From NCBI GenBank assembly GCA_015063805.1, contig SVTK01000006.1:54581-118580 (forward strand): a stretch of DNA of 64,000 nt, given 5' to 3'. Source of the stretch: Oscillospiraceae bacterium (GTDB lineage: Bacteria > Bacillota > Clostridia > Oscillospirales > CAG-272). The notes below the pieces were generated by a model. That model was not told where the DNA came from, ran no database searches, and worked only from the letters and a program-made list of their open reading frames with translations. The position numbers and the translations under genes are program-made. Each line of letters begins with the position of its first letter. Position 1 is the stretch's first letter. Below, in pieces: positions 1 through 7,245 of the stretch.

Positions 1-132
1 CCCGAAACCGCAAAGCGCATCCGTGATGAGCGCAAGCCCGAGCATGAGGATACTTGCTCGATGTGCGGTAAGTTCTGCGCTGTGCGAAGCATGAATAAGG
101 CGCTCAATCATGAAATGGTAGATATTCTGTAA
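1..132 (+). CDS. thiC: ThiC-family protein, C-terminal fragment (phosphomethylpyrimidine synthase or relative)
   Basis: Only the last 43 codons are in the window, open from base 1 to a TAA at 130-132. The tail carries [12 protein letters not shown], the C-terminal cysteine cluster that binds the radical-SAM [4Fe-4S] cluster in ThiC, which converts aminoimidazole ribotide to HMP phosphate for thiamine synthesis. The spacing seen is C-x2-C-x3-C, whereas the textbook ThiC motif is C-x2-C-x4-C. A ThiC paralogue such as BzaF (5-hydroxybenzimidazole synthase, anaerobic B12 lower ligand) therefore cannot be excluded from this fragment. A hairpin with a T-run lies about 210 bases downstream. Confidence 0.75.
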   Translation, partial: PETAKRIRDERKPEHEDTCSMCGKFCAVRSMNKALNHEMVDIL

Positions 133-345
133 TGGAAGGCAGATTCAGGCGCAAATTGTCAAATTCCAATTTGCCGGTTAGGTTATAATACATAGATTCG
201 TTTGCAAGCATGGCGCAAAAAAACGAAGGACCTCGGATATCTTTTTGTTCCCGGCATAGCCAAGGGACAAGTGTGCTCTTATGGCAAAATTCATGGACCG
301 TTTTTGTACGATAGTCTTATATGACCTATTTTGTAGTGGTATCAC

Positions 346-378
346 AAAAATCCGTATACGTGAGTGTGCGGATTTTTT
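346..378 (+). terminator. Rho-independent terminator-like hairpin
   Basis: A 14-bp stem (346-359 with 364-377, two G-U pairs) closes a GTGA loop. The 3' arm ends in a run of six T. It is the first terminator downstream of the ThiC-family gene. Confidence 0.7.
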
Positions 379-452
379 ACTTATTCGCTTCTTATTCAAT
401 CGATGTGTACGGATTGTGAGGAGGGTAATCGTGAATAGTGAAGAAGTGAGGT

Positions 453-483
453 AGCTTTTCGCCGAGACGAAAAGCTGTTTTTA
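453..483 (+). terminator. Terminator hairpin, twin of the one at 1519
   Basis: The stem AGCTTTTCG (453-461) pairs with CGAAAAGCT (468-476) around CCGAGA, followed by GTTTTTATT. The same stem and nearly the same loop recur at 1519-1551. Confidence 0.75.
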
Positions 484-564
484 TTATACCATTTTTATTG
501 TAAAAGGTGGAAAAGGAATAGGTTTTATGATATAATGGGTTAAAGCCAGTAAAGAGGTGTATAT

Positions 565-1029
565 ATGGAAAAACCGCAATATGTTTATCACGGCAGCCAG
601 TACTTATTTGATGTAGTTCGCCCGCAGCAAGCGCGCGGTGCGAATGCACAGGAGTCACAAAAGGCCATATACGCTGCCGAAACAATTGATAAAGTAATCC
701 CGTTTGCTTTACCTATCCGTTGGTATCCCGATGATCCGACAGGTAAGCGGGATTTCTCCTGTGAAAATGGAAAAACATTTATCGAATACGGAAGTCTTGA
801 TCCCAACGGTGTGGGATATGTTTATAAGCTGAAAGCAGATAATTTTGAAAAGTTAGACGGGTGGCAATGGATTTCAAGACTTGATGTAGTTCCGGAAGAG
901 GTGATATGTATTCGAGTCAGGGACTATATTGATACTGTTTCATTTTCCGAGAAGGCAATGGAAATTCAAAACGAATTATTCAAAAGACCGGAGATTGCCC
1001 GGATACCTGAAACGAATCGTTGTGTTTGA
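565..1029 (+). CDS. Hypothetical protein, 154 aa (YHGS-type N-terminus)
   Basis: Function is not recognised. ATG at 565 follows AGAGGTG (553-559), with a TATAAT at 531-536. The N-terminus reads VYHGSQYLFDVVRPQQARG, then KAIYAAETIDKVIPFALPI. The YHGS start followed by a conserved A-x-E segment loosely recalls ADP-ribosyltransferase-fold families, but no catalytic triad can be assigned, so this is only a weak inference. There is no signal peptide or membrane segment. Base composition is AT-richer than the metabolic genes nearby. It lies between twin terminators together with the next gene, with which it is probably co-transcribed. Confidence 0.6.
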   Translation: MEKPQYVYHGSQYLFDVVRPQQARGANAQESQKAIYAAETIDKVIPFALPIRWYPDDPTGKRDFSCENGKTFIEYGSLDPNGVGYVYKLKADNFEKLDGWQWISRLDVVPEEVICIRVRDYIDTVSFSEKAMEIQNELFKRPEIARIPETNRCV

Positions 1030-1080
1030 GGAAGACGGATGTTTGACCGTTGTGCGGACTTTGCGGAAGGAGATTGCAGC

Positions 1081-1497
1081 ATGAAGATAGAAAAATTCTC
1101 CATGAGGAACAAGAGCGAATTCTTTGATCGGGCAGATGCAATGCATGACTGCTTCTTTACTGTCGCTTTGCAGGATCGCACGCTTGTGTTAGTGTATGAT
1201 CGGCTGGAGCAATATTGCGGTCCCGCCCCCGATTTGCCTTGGTTCGCGGGATTTCATCAACTGACGGTGCGGTATCACAGCATTGATTATCTGGATCTGC
1301 GTTTGAAGTGCAAAAGAAAAGAGATGGATTTTGACAATACCGTGGCAACTTTGGAGAACAGGAAATTGATCATGTACAAGTATTCCGTCGATTCGTTCGG
1401 GGCGCTGACGCTGTATTTTGGGGATACGGTTGGCAAAAAGCTATGGGGCGGTACGATTGAGATTATGCCCGATGAGATTGAATATATCTGGACGTGA
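1081..1497 (+). CDS. Hypothetical protein, 138 aa
   Basis: Function is not recognised. The frame is open from an ATG at 1039, but the ATG at 1081 has AAGGAG at 1066-1071 and is preferred. The product is a small soluble protein, rich in aromatic and charged residues, with a beta-rich look (FTVALQDRTLVLVYDRLEQ, then LDLRLKCKRKEMDF) and an acidic C-terminus ending YIWT. It follows the unknown gene at 565 after about 50 bases and is closed by the terminator at 1519-1551. An immunity or adaptor partner to the preceding protein is possible but unsupported. Confidence 0.6.
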   Translation: MKIEKFSMRNKSEFFDRADAMHDCFFTVALQDRTLVLVYDRLEQYCGPAPDLPWFAGFHQLTVRYHSIDYLDLRLKCKRKEMDFDNTVATLENRKLIMYKYSVDSFGALTLYFGDTVGKKLWGGTIEIMPDEIEYIWT

Positions 1498-1518
1498 CGC
1501 GGTTATCCCGCCCATGGA

Positions 1519-1551
1519 AAAAAGCTTTTCGCCGAGGCGAAAAGCTTTTTT
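1519..1551 (+). terminator. Terminator hairpin, twin of the one at 453
   Basis: A 13-bp stem (1519-1531 with 1538-1550) closes a CCGAGG loop, with an A-run before and a T-run after. Stem and loop are almost identical to 453-476, so the two hypothetical genes sit between matching hairpins. Confidence 0.85.
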
Positions 1552-1552
1552 A

Positions 1553-1581
1553 TTGAAAAATTCACATTTTTATGCTACAAT
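1553..1581 (+). promoter_or_regulatory. Promoter of the 1631-5762 operon
   Basis: TTGAAA (1553-1558), a 17-bp spacer and TACAAT (1576-1581), about 40 bases before the SD AGGAGGTCAGG of the next gene. Confidence 0.65.
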
Positions 1582-1630
1582 TAATTAGGTAAGGGCATAA
1601 TCGCACCATATCTGACAGGAGGTCAGGCAG

Positions 1631-2602
1631 ATGAAAAACAAAACCTTCAGCGTTTATTGTCTTCTCTCGCTTCTTGGGGTGTTGCTTGCTTCGTGCTATC
1701 CCATTTACATGGGGGTATCGGTGGCGGGGGATATGATCCGGTTCGGCACGGTATATGCCGAGGATTATCCCAAGTACATCATCCCTTACACGCCCATTGC
1801 ATTGGCGGTGTTGGCGGGGGTTGCGCTGATGCCGCTTGTCCTGCGGTGGTGTCGGCGGGGCGCACTGCTGATCGGAACGGCGATTTCCACGGCGGTGTTC
1901 TTTGCCGCTGAGCTTTTGCTGGAGCGTGCGGTTACGGTGACGCGGACGGTGACGGGAGTGTTCTCCACCCTGGAGGACTGGCAGATGTATATGTGCTACA
2001 TTCCACCCAGCAGTTTTGAGGAGCGGACCTGGACTGAGGTTGATGTTTTGATGGGGGAATACAGCCCTGCCTTCAAGCTGCATTTTTACCTCATTTCGGT
2101 GGTTCTGATCATCTCGATCCTCAACTGCTTCTACGGTTTTGCCCGGATGATTCTGACGGGGGACACCCGCCGCCGCAGGGCGCTGATCCTGCAGGCGGTG
2201 TCGGCAGGTGCTTTTCTTGGGATGTGCATCTGGGCCTGCTTTACCGCCTTTTATCGGAACGGCGACATTCAGGTGTCGGCGCTGTCGGCGGTGCTGATGA
2301 GTGTATTCTTCCTTTTGTTTGGGGTGACTTGCGGCGTTTATGCAGCATCATTTTTGCTGGGATGCGGAAGGACGCTGGCGGTTTGGCTTCCGGCGGCGTC
2401 GGCGTCGGCGGTGACGCTTCTGATGTATGTGGGAGAGATGATTCTGCTGAGCGGAAACCTCTACCGCTTCGGAGAGGGGATTTTCTTCTGCGGGCTGCCC
2501 GGGATCGTATTGGCACCTGTGGATATTTTGATTGTAATGGCCGCCGGGGCTTTGGCCGGGGGGATTGCCGGGCTTGTGCGCTCGGGGAAGGAGACGATAT
2601 GA
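1631..2602 (+). CDS. Polytopic membrane protein, 323 aa
   Basis: Family is not recognised. ATG at 1631 follows AGGAGGTCAGG. About eight hydrophobic segments alternate with short polar loops: one at residues 8-25, one near 55-70, others through the middle, and a final pair after residue 265. The first 22 residues resemble a lipoprotein leader (LLGVLLASC), but the many later segments argue for an integral membrane protein. Its stop overlaps the start of the Cthe_2159-type lipoprotein (ATGA), so the two are translationally coupled. It may support export or anchoring of the surface proteins encoded downstream; this is inference from context. Confidence 0.75.
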   Translation: MKNKTFSVYCLLSLLGVLLASCYPIYMGVSVAGDMIRFGTVYAEDYPKYIIPYTPIALAVLAGVALMPLVLRWCRRGALLIGTAISTAVFFAAELLLERAVTVTRTVTGVFSTLEDWQMYMCYIPPSSFEERTWTEVDVLMGEYSPAFKLHFYLISVVLIISILNCFYGFARMILTGDTRRRRALILQAVSAGAFLGMCIWACFTAFYRNGDIQVSALSAVLMSVFFLLFGVTCGVYAASFLLGCGRTLAVWLPAASASAVTLLMYVGEMILLSGNLYRFGEGIFFCGLPGIVLAPVDILIVMAAGALAGGIAGLVRSGKETI

Positions 2603-4410
2603 AACGATATTTATGTCGGGGACTTACGGTCCTGCTGTTGGCGGGGCTTTTGGCGGGCTGCGGCCCGGTGTCGAATGAAGGGCCCGCGCCCGGGCCGGTG
2701 ACGCCCGGGGTATCTGCCGAGAGTGAGCAGCTGCCGTTTGTCTTCACCGAGGCTGACGGGGAGATGTTTACTGATCGGGATATGCGCAGTCAGTACGGCA
2801 GCGGTACCCGGGTGACCCTGGCGGGAAAAACTGCATCGGCCGACGGGGACGGTGTCCGCATCAGCGGCTCAACGGTGGTTGTGACAGGGGAAGGGACGTA
2901 CATTTTCTCTGGTACGCTGGATGACGGCATGATCGCGGTGGAGGCCGGCAGCTCGGACAAGGTGCAGATCGTGCTGGCGGGCGTGTCGGTGACCAGCTCG
3001 ACTTCGGCGGCGCTGTATATCCGAGAAGCGGACAAGGTGTTTGTGACCCTGGCTGAGGGGAGTGACAATCTGCTGGCAAATGGAGGCAAATTTGCCTCGG
3101 CGGAGGACAGTAAGATCGACGGCGCGGTTTTCTCCCGACAGGATCTGACCTTCAACGGCACGGGGCGGCTTACCGTAACCTCTCCTGCCGGGCACGGCAT
3201 TGTCTGCAAGGATGACCTGGTGCTCACCGGCGGGCTTTATGCCGTTACCGCCGCTTCCCACGGGCTGGATGCCAACGACAGCATCCGCATCGGCCCGGCG
3301 GACATGGTGATCACCTCGGGCAAGGACGGCATTCATGCCGAGAATTCCGATGATGCCGAGCTGGGCTTTGTATATCTTTCGGGAGCAAGGCTGAACATCA
3401 CATCGGAGGGGGACGGCATCAGCGCCGGCTCCACCCTGCAGGTGATGCAGGGGGATATTACGGTACTGGCGGGGGGCGGTCACGGCAACGGAACCAAGGC
3501 CACCTCTTCCGGCTGGGGAAGCTTCCCCGGCGGCCGTCAGCCCGGTGGATTTTCTTCCCCCTCTTCCTCCTCGGACAGCACCAGCATGAAGGGGCTGAAA
3601 TCCGGGGGCAATATGGGGATCTTCGGGGGAACGGTTTCGGTGGATGCCGCCGACGATGCCCTCCATGCCAAGGCTTCTCTTATCGTCGCCGATGGCACGC
3701 TTGCCCTGGCTACGGGGGATGACGGGCTTCACGCCGACGAAAATCTCGATGTGACGGGGGGGCAGATCTCCATTTCCCAAAGCTACGAGGGGATGGAGGC
3801 GACGCACGTCCATGTGACGGGGGGCGAGATCACCCTGTCCGCCGACGATGACGGCGTGAATGCGGCCGGGGGTACCGATGCCAGCGGCAGCTCCGGCGGG
3901 CGTGACGGTATGTTCGGTGCGCCTGCGGGCTTCGGCAAGCCCGGAGGCGGCAAGCCGGGGGGAGCCGGGGGAATGTCTGCTTCTACGGGAAGTGTGACCA
4001 TCTCCGGCGGCAAGTTGTATATCAAATCCAAGGGAGACGGAATCGATGCCAACGGCACTTTGACCATTTCCGGCGGGCACACCACGGTGGTGGGGCCTGC
4101 AGTGGGAGATACGGCGACATTGGACTATGATGTGAGCGGTATGATCACCGGCGGAACTTTTATCGGCACCGGCGGGCAGGGTATGGCCCAGTCCTTCAGC
4201 ACTGCCGAACAGGGGGTCATTGCCCTGCGGGTGGGCAACCGCGAGGCGGGGACGGAAATTGCCTTGACCGACGGAGCGGGGAATGTGCTGATCGCCCACG
4301 CCCCCGAACTGCCCTTTGCGGTGGTGATCCTCAGCAGTCCCGAGATTGTTTCGGGGCAGACCTACCGCCTGACGGTGGGAGATACTGCGGCGGAGGTCGC
4401 AGCCGAATAA
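2599..4410 (+). CDS. Cthe_2159-type carbohydrate-binding beta-helix lipoprotein
   Basis: The product is a 603-residue surface lipoprotein. The ATG at 2599 (SD GGGAAGGAG) starts a signal ending LLAGLLAGC, with lipobox Cys near residue 21. The mature part is built of parallel beta-helix rungs with recurring D-G-I/L-H-A and D-D-G-V-N-A turns (GKDGIHAENSDD, ADDALHAKASL, GDDGLHADENLDV, GDGIDANGTL), as in the Cthe_2159 family, which binds acidic polysaccharides and calcium. Two low-complexity Gly/Pro/Ser stretches (near residues 300-330 and 435-455) interrupt the helix. It overlaps the preceding membrane-protein gene by 4 bases and precedes an NAGPA-type enzyme, suggesting a cell-surface polysaccharide function. 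Longer upstream in-frame sequence exists but lacks a signal peptide. Confidence 0.85.
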   Translation: MKRYLCRGLTVLLLAGLLAGCGPVSNEGPAPGPVTPGVSAESEQLPFVFTEADGEMFTDRDMRSQYGSGTRVTLAGKTASADGDGVRISGSTVVVTGEGTYIFSGTLDDGMIAVEAGSSDKVQIVLAGVSVTSSTSAALYIREADKVFVTLAEGSDNLLANGGKFASAEDSKIDGAVFSRQDLTFNGTGRLTVTSPAGHGIVCKDDLVLTGGLYAVTAASHGLDANDSIRIGPADMVITSGKDGIHAENSDDAELGFVYLSGARLNITSEGDGISAGSTLQVMQGDITVLAGGGHGNGTKATSSGWGSFPGGRQPGGFSSPSSSSDSTSMKGLKSGGNMGIFGGTVSVDAADDALHAKASLIVADGTLALATGDDGLHADENLDVTGGQISISQSYEGMEATHVHVTGGEITLSADDDGVNAAGGTDASGSSGGRDGMFGAPAGFGKPGGGKPGGAGGMSASTGSVTISGGKLYIKSKGDGIDANGTLTISGGHTTVVGPAVGDTATLDYDVSGMITGGTFIGTGGQGMAQSFSTAEQGVIALRVGNREAGTEIALTDGAGNVLIAHAPELPFAVVILSSPEIVSGQTYRLTVGDTAAEVAAE

Positions 4411-4441
4411 AGGTGCGCTTGGCGTACCGAAGGAGAAGTGT

Positions 4442-5371
4442 ATGAAGAAATACCTCTGGGGCTTGCTTTACAGCCTTGGTTTGGCGGTATTTACTGTTTA
4501 TCTGCTGCTGGATACCTTTGTGATTGCCCGGGTTTATGTGCCGGCACCCGAAGAGGTGCCCGAAACCAAGGTCACGGGGGAGATGCTGGACATCGGCATC
4601 GGGGATACGCCCGAAACCGAGGCTGAGCCGATTTCGGCGATGGTCACTGACAGCCTCTATGTGGACGAACAGATTGCCATTGAGATCACCCGGCACCGCT
4701 GGGACAATTCCGACGTGTATGTGGCCGACATCCTGCTGATGTCGCCGGAATATCTCAAGACCGCCCTGGCCAAGGGCGTTTACGGCAAAAATGTGACCCA
4801 GACCACCTCCGAGATTGCCGAGGCAAACGGCGCGATTCTGGCGGTGAACGGCGACTACTACGGCTCCCGGGACAGCGGCTATGTTCTGCGCAACGGTGTG
4901 GTTTATCGCGCCGCCGGCAAACGGGGGCGGGATGTACTGGTGATCGGGGAGGACGGTGTATTTTCTATCGGCCAGGAGGGGGCGGTTACGGTCAAAGCCA
5001 TGCAGAGCGCAGGGGCGCGGCACGTACTGTCCTTCGGCCCGGTTTTGCTGAAGGACGGAGAGGTAGCTGTGCCCGCGCGGGGACTGAGCGGCCACGCCAC
5101 CAAGCGCAATCCCCGCACCGCCATCGGCATGGTGGAGGAGCTGCACTATGTCTTCGTCACGGTGGACGGCAGAACCGCCAAAAGTGCGGGGCTGACGGTG
5201 CAGTCTCTGGCGAAGTTCATGGCTACCCTTGGGGTACAGACCGCCTATAATCTGGACGGGGGCGGCTCGGCAGCCATGTTTTTCAACGGGCAGGTGGTCA
5301 ATCGGCCCACCTATGACGGAAAGGTGATTGAGGAGAGGAAGGTGAGCGACATTGTCTACATCGGGTATTGA
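4442..5371 (+). CDS. Phosphodiester glycosidase (NAGPA domain), membrane anchored
   Basis: This 309-residue protein has one N-terminal membrane segment (residues 5-30), a short linker and an NAGPA domain from about residue 80. Diagnostic segments are AILAVNGDYYGSRDSGYVLRNG, the central NPRTAIGMV, and YNLDGGGSAAMFFNG near the C-terminus. The family hydrolyses the GlcNAc-phosphodiester cap in animals; bacterial members act on wall or exopolysaccharide phosphodiesters outside the cell. The start is set by AAGGAG at 4430-4435. The gene lies 31 bases after the beta-helix lipoprotein gene and overlaps the next gene by 20 bases. The substrate cannot be read from sequence. Confidence 0.88.
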   Translation: MKKYLWGLLYSLGLAVFTVYLLLDTFVIARVYVPAPEEVPETKVTGEMLDIGIGDTPETEAEPISAMVTDSLYVDEQIAIEITRHRWDNSDVYVADILLMSPEYLKTALAKGVYGKNVTQTTSEIAEANGAILAVNGDYYGSRDSGYVLRNGVVYRAAGKRGRDVLVIGEDGVFSIGQEGAVTVKAMQSAGARHVLSFGPVLLKDGEVAVPARGLSGHATKRNPRTAIGMVEELHYVFVTVDGRTAKSAGLTVQSLAKFMATLGVQTAYNLDGGGSAAMFFNGQVVNRPTYDGKVIEERKVSDIVYIGY

Positions 5372-5762
5372 TCGAGTGCGGCCCCGGGCGGCGGTGGTCG
5401 CCCGGCGGTATTTGTGTGCCGCGGCCTTTTCCCTGCTCTTGGGCGCAGTCTATACCTGCTTTGGCAATGGCGTTTACTCGGCTCATATGCTCCTTGCCTT
5501 TGTTTTCCCGCTGGCGGGAGGCGCGGCGGTGTTCGGTGTGCTGTCCCGCCTGGGGGAGAGGGCGTATCCGCCCCCGTGGGCAGAGCGGCTCTACCGCTGG
5601 GGGATCGCGGCGCTGACCCTGGGCAGCCATGTGCATGGGGCGCTGGAGATCTACGGCACCGAGAATACCATGACCGCATGGTACTGGTGGATCGGGGGGC
5701 TCTTGGCGGAGATCGGCGTGGCCATTTATGCGGTGCGGATGCTGACCCGCCGCGGGGACTGA
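5352..5762 (+). CDS. Small membrane protein, 136 aa
   Basis: Family is not recognised. The frame begins at TTG 5352 inside the end of the NAGPA gene; a GTG at 5376 is an alternative start that would reduce the overlap. Four hydrophobic segments are visible (about residues 18-37, 44-64, 82-98 and 110-128), with WYWWIGGLLAEIGVAIYAV as the last. It is the final gene of the operon, closed by the terminator at 5772-5804. The gene order suggests a membrane partner of the surface proteins encoded before it, without direct evidence. Confidence 0.65.
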   Translation: MSTSGIDRVRPRAAVVARRYLCAAAFSLLLGAVYTCFGNGVYSAHMLLAFVFPLAGGAAVFGVLSRLGERAYPPPWAERLYRWGIAALTLGSHVHGALEIYGTENTMTAWYWWIGGLLAEIGVAIYAVRMLTRRGD

Positions 5763-5771
5763 TAAGAGAAA

Positions 5772-5804
5772 GGAAGGATGTGCTGGCGCACATCCTTCCT
5801 TTTT
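5772..5804. terminator. Bidirectional terminator between convergent genes
   Basis: A perfect 12-bp stem (5772-5783 with 5788-5799) closes a TGGC loop. It has an A-rich run on the left and a T-run on the right, so it can serve the plus-strand operon ending at 5762 and the minus-strand gene ending at 5808. Confidence 0.9.
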
Positions 5805-5807
5805 CGT

Positions 5808-6947
5808 TTACTCCTCTCCGATGCGGATGGGGAAGCCGTTGACCTCCACGCCGGCTTCGGCGCGGATCATGATGTATTTTTCCCCGTCGATGATGCGGGT
5901 CTGCACCAGGTCGCTGGCCTCGGGCTTGACCCGGATGACCACGTCGGGGGTGGTGACGTCGAACCGTTTTTTGTCTACCAGGTTAGCGGGGGGAAGTTCG
6001 GTGCCCACGCCGAAGGCGCGGTCGTAGTTTTCCCCGAAGGCGGTGACATGGGGCTCGTCCACGCCGCAGTCCTCGAGGAGGCCTGTGATCATGCGCTTGG
6101 ACACCATGGGGCGCTCGTCCTCTTCGTCGCGTTTGGCGGGCTTGAACTCGGCCAGTACGCAGATCTGCTCATGGACGGTTTGTGCTACCTCATAGCTGCA
6201 GGCCTCTCCCACGCTCTCGGCTAGCACTGAGGCAAAGGTTTCCTTCTGCACGGCGGCAGGGGGAGGAAGCTCACCGTCAAGGACGGCCGACACGAAATCG
6301 GTGTGATTGTCGGCGGTGTCGCGGGTGTAGTAGAGGGCTTCGTAGATGTTGGCGGCACGGCGGTCAAAGGCGGGGAACATAAAGCCCAGGGCCGGCGCGC
6401 CGATGACCTGATCCCCGGTGAGGCTGCAGAAGCGGTTTTCCTCTGCCAGATATCCCAGGGCGGGGCGGGTCTGCTTGATGGGGCAGAGTGCGCAGACAAA
6501 GTAGCGGAAGGTTTTGGTGGAGTCTTCGTCCTTCTCGCCGTCGGCGCGATAGCCTGAGTAGTCATAGCTGTCGGCGGCTAAGAGGATCATGTAGCTGCCC
6601 TCGATGGCGGTATTGGCAATCACTGCTTCGTAGAGGGCGGTGACGGCGGCCTCATCCTCAAGCGCTGTGTCCCGCAGGGCGGTAAGGCGGCGGTGATGCT
6701 CACCCTCCAGTACCTGTGCGGTGGAGAAGGCCACGGGGTGGAGGTTCTTGTTTTGGGTGCCTGAGAGGACCTTGCGCAGGATGGTGAGCAGTTCCTCGGT
6801 CTCCTCCTCACGCATCAGCCCAAGGGACTGATTGAAGGTGGCGGAGATCTGGTGGGCTTCGTTGACAAAGCAGCCGCGGATGCGGGAGATGCTGGTTTTC
6901 TCCGGGCGGAAGCGGCGGCGGATTTCGGCAATATCTTTGGTGGTCAT
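5808..6947 (-). CDS. DUF4317 family protein
   Basis: This is a 379-residue soluble protein of a family common in Clostridia and of unknown function. The N-terminus MTTKDIAEIRRRFRPEKTSI with the following RGCFVNEAHQI is typical of DUF4317, and full length is reached. The start at 6947 is chosen because AAGGAG lies just upstream; the frame is open to 6998 but without an SD there. There is no signal peptide or membrane helix. The C-terminal third contains a well-conserved-looking VTAFGENYDRAFG segment and a beta-rich tail. It is transcribed divergently from the ABC exporter, with its own promoter at 6989-7017. The role is unknown. Confidence 0.82.
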   Translation of the reverse strand: MTTKDIAEIRRRFRPEKTSISRIRGCFVNEAHQISATFNQSLGLMREEETEELLTILRKVLSGTQNKNLHPVAFSTAQVLEGEHHRRLTALRDTALEDEAAVTALYEAVIANTAIEGSYMILLAADSYDYSGYRADGEKDEDSTKTFRYFVCALCPIKQTRPALGYLAEENRFCSLTGDQVIGAPALGFMFPAFDRRAANIYEALYYTRDTADNHTDFVSAVLDGELPPPAAVQKETFASVLAESVGEACSYEVAQTVHEQICVLAEFKPAKRDEEDERPMVSKRMITGLLEDCGVDEPHVTAFGENYDRAFGVGTELPPANLVDKKRFDVTTPDVVIRVKPEASDLVQTRIIDGEKYIMIRAEAGVEVNGFPIRIGEE

Positions 6948-6988
6948 GAAATTCTCCTTGTGGATTGGTATGGCGGACTCTGTGAAAT

Positions 6989-7017
6989 ATGATAGCACAA
7001 TTTTCTGCGGTTTGCAA
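6989..7017 (-). promoter_or_regulatory. Promoter of the DUF4317 gene
   Basis: Read on the minus strand: TTGCAA (7017-7012), a 17-bp spacer and TATCAT (6994-6989), about 42 bases before the start codon. Confidence 0.65.
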
Positions 7018-7041
7018 GGGGGTGCGCGATTTTGCCCCGAC

Positions 7042-7070
7042 TTGACAAATGGGGAAAAATATGATATTCT
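7042..7070 (+). promoter_or_regulatory. Promoter of the ABC exporter operon
   Basis: TTGACA (7042-7047), a 17-bp spacer and TATTCT (7065-7070). The start codon of the first exporter gene lies about 170 bases downstream, leaving a long leader. Confidence 0.75.
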
Positions 7071-7076
7071 AATGTA

Positions 7077-7240
7077 GCCTTTGTTCCGTCCGTCGGGGAG
7101 CGGTCCTTTCTGTGTCGGGATCGCTTGTCGAAACTGCGGGGCGGGGTCGTGACCCCGATTGCGGCGTCCTCCATTCCTGTGTTGGAGGCGGCGGGAGAGG
7201 GGAACGGTACGTTATATCTTCACCTTGTATTACTTGAACG
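7077..7240 (+). promoter_or_regulatory. Structured 5' leader of the exporter operon, class not recognised
   Basis: The roughly 165-base leader can fold into at least three hairpins: AGCGGTCC with GGGATCGCT (around 7100-7130), GGGGTC-GT-GACCCC (around 7144-7157), and CCTCCA with TGGAGG (around 7169-7190). None of the riboswitch or T-box consensus elements I know is present. No clear leader peptide with an SD is seen. Confidence 0.4.
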
Positions 7241-7245
7241 GAAAC

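Larger units (their letters stand above)
133..564. other. AT-rich intergenic stretch without a convincing gene
   Basis: There is no open frame with a ribosome binding site of meaningful length. It holds two terminator-like hairpins (346-378 and 453-483). A 7-codon GTG frame at 431-454 (GTG to TAG, peptide MNSEEVR) sits behind a strong GAGGAGGG at 418-425 and runs straight into the second hairpin. A TATAAT at 531-536 probably serves the gene at 565. The region may be the remains of a deleted gene. Confidence 0.5.

Noticed and set aside
178..685. Two short minus-strand frames near the start of the window
   Set aside because: No SD, and they cross both terminator hairpins and the start of the plus-strand gene at 565.
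2869..4299. A 476-codon minus-strand frame over the beta-helix lipoprotein gene
   Set aside because: Product of the repetitive GC-rich sense sequence; rich in His/Gly/Ala with no domain.
7077..7240. Leader of the exporter operon as a T-box or known riboswitch
   Set aside because: It has none of the T-box core GGTGG-ACCGCG nor the guanidine or SAM consensus elements I could recall; kept only as an unclassified structured leader.
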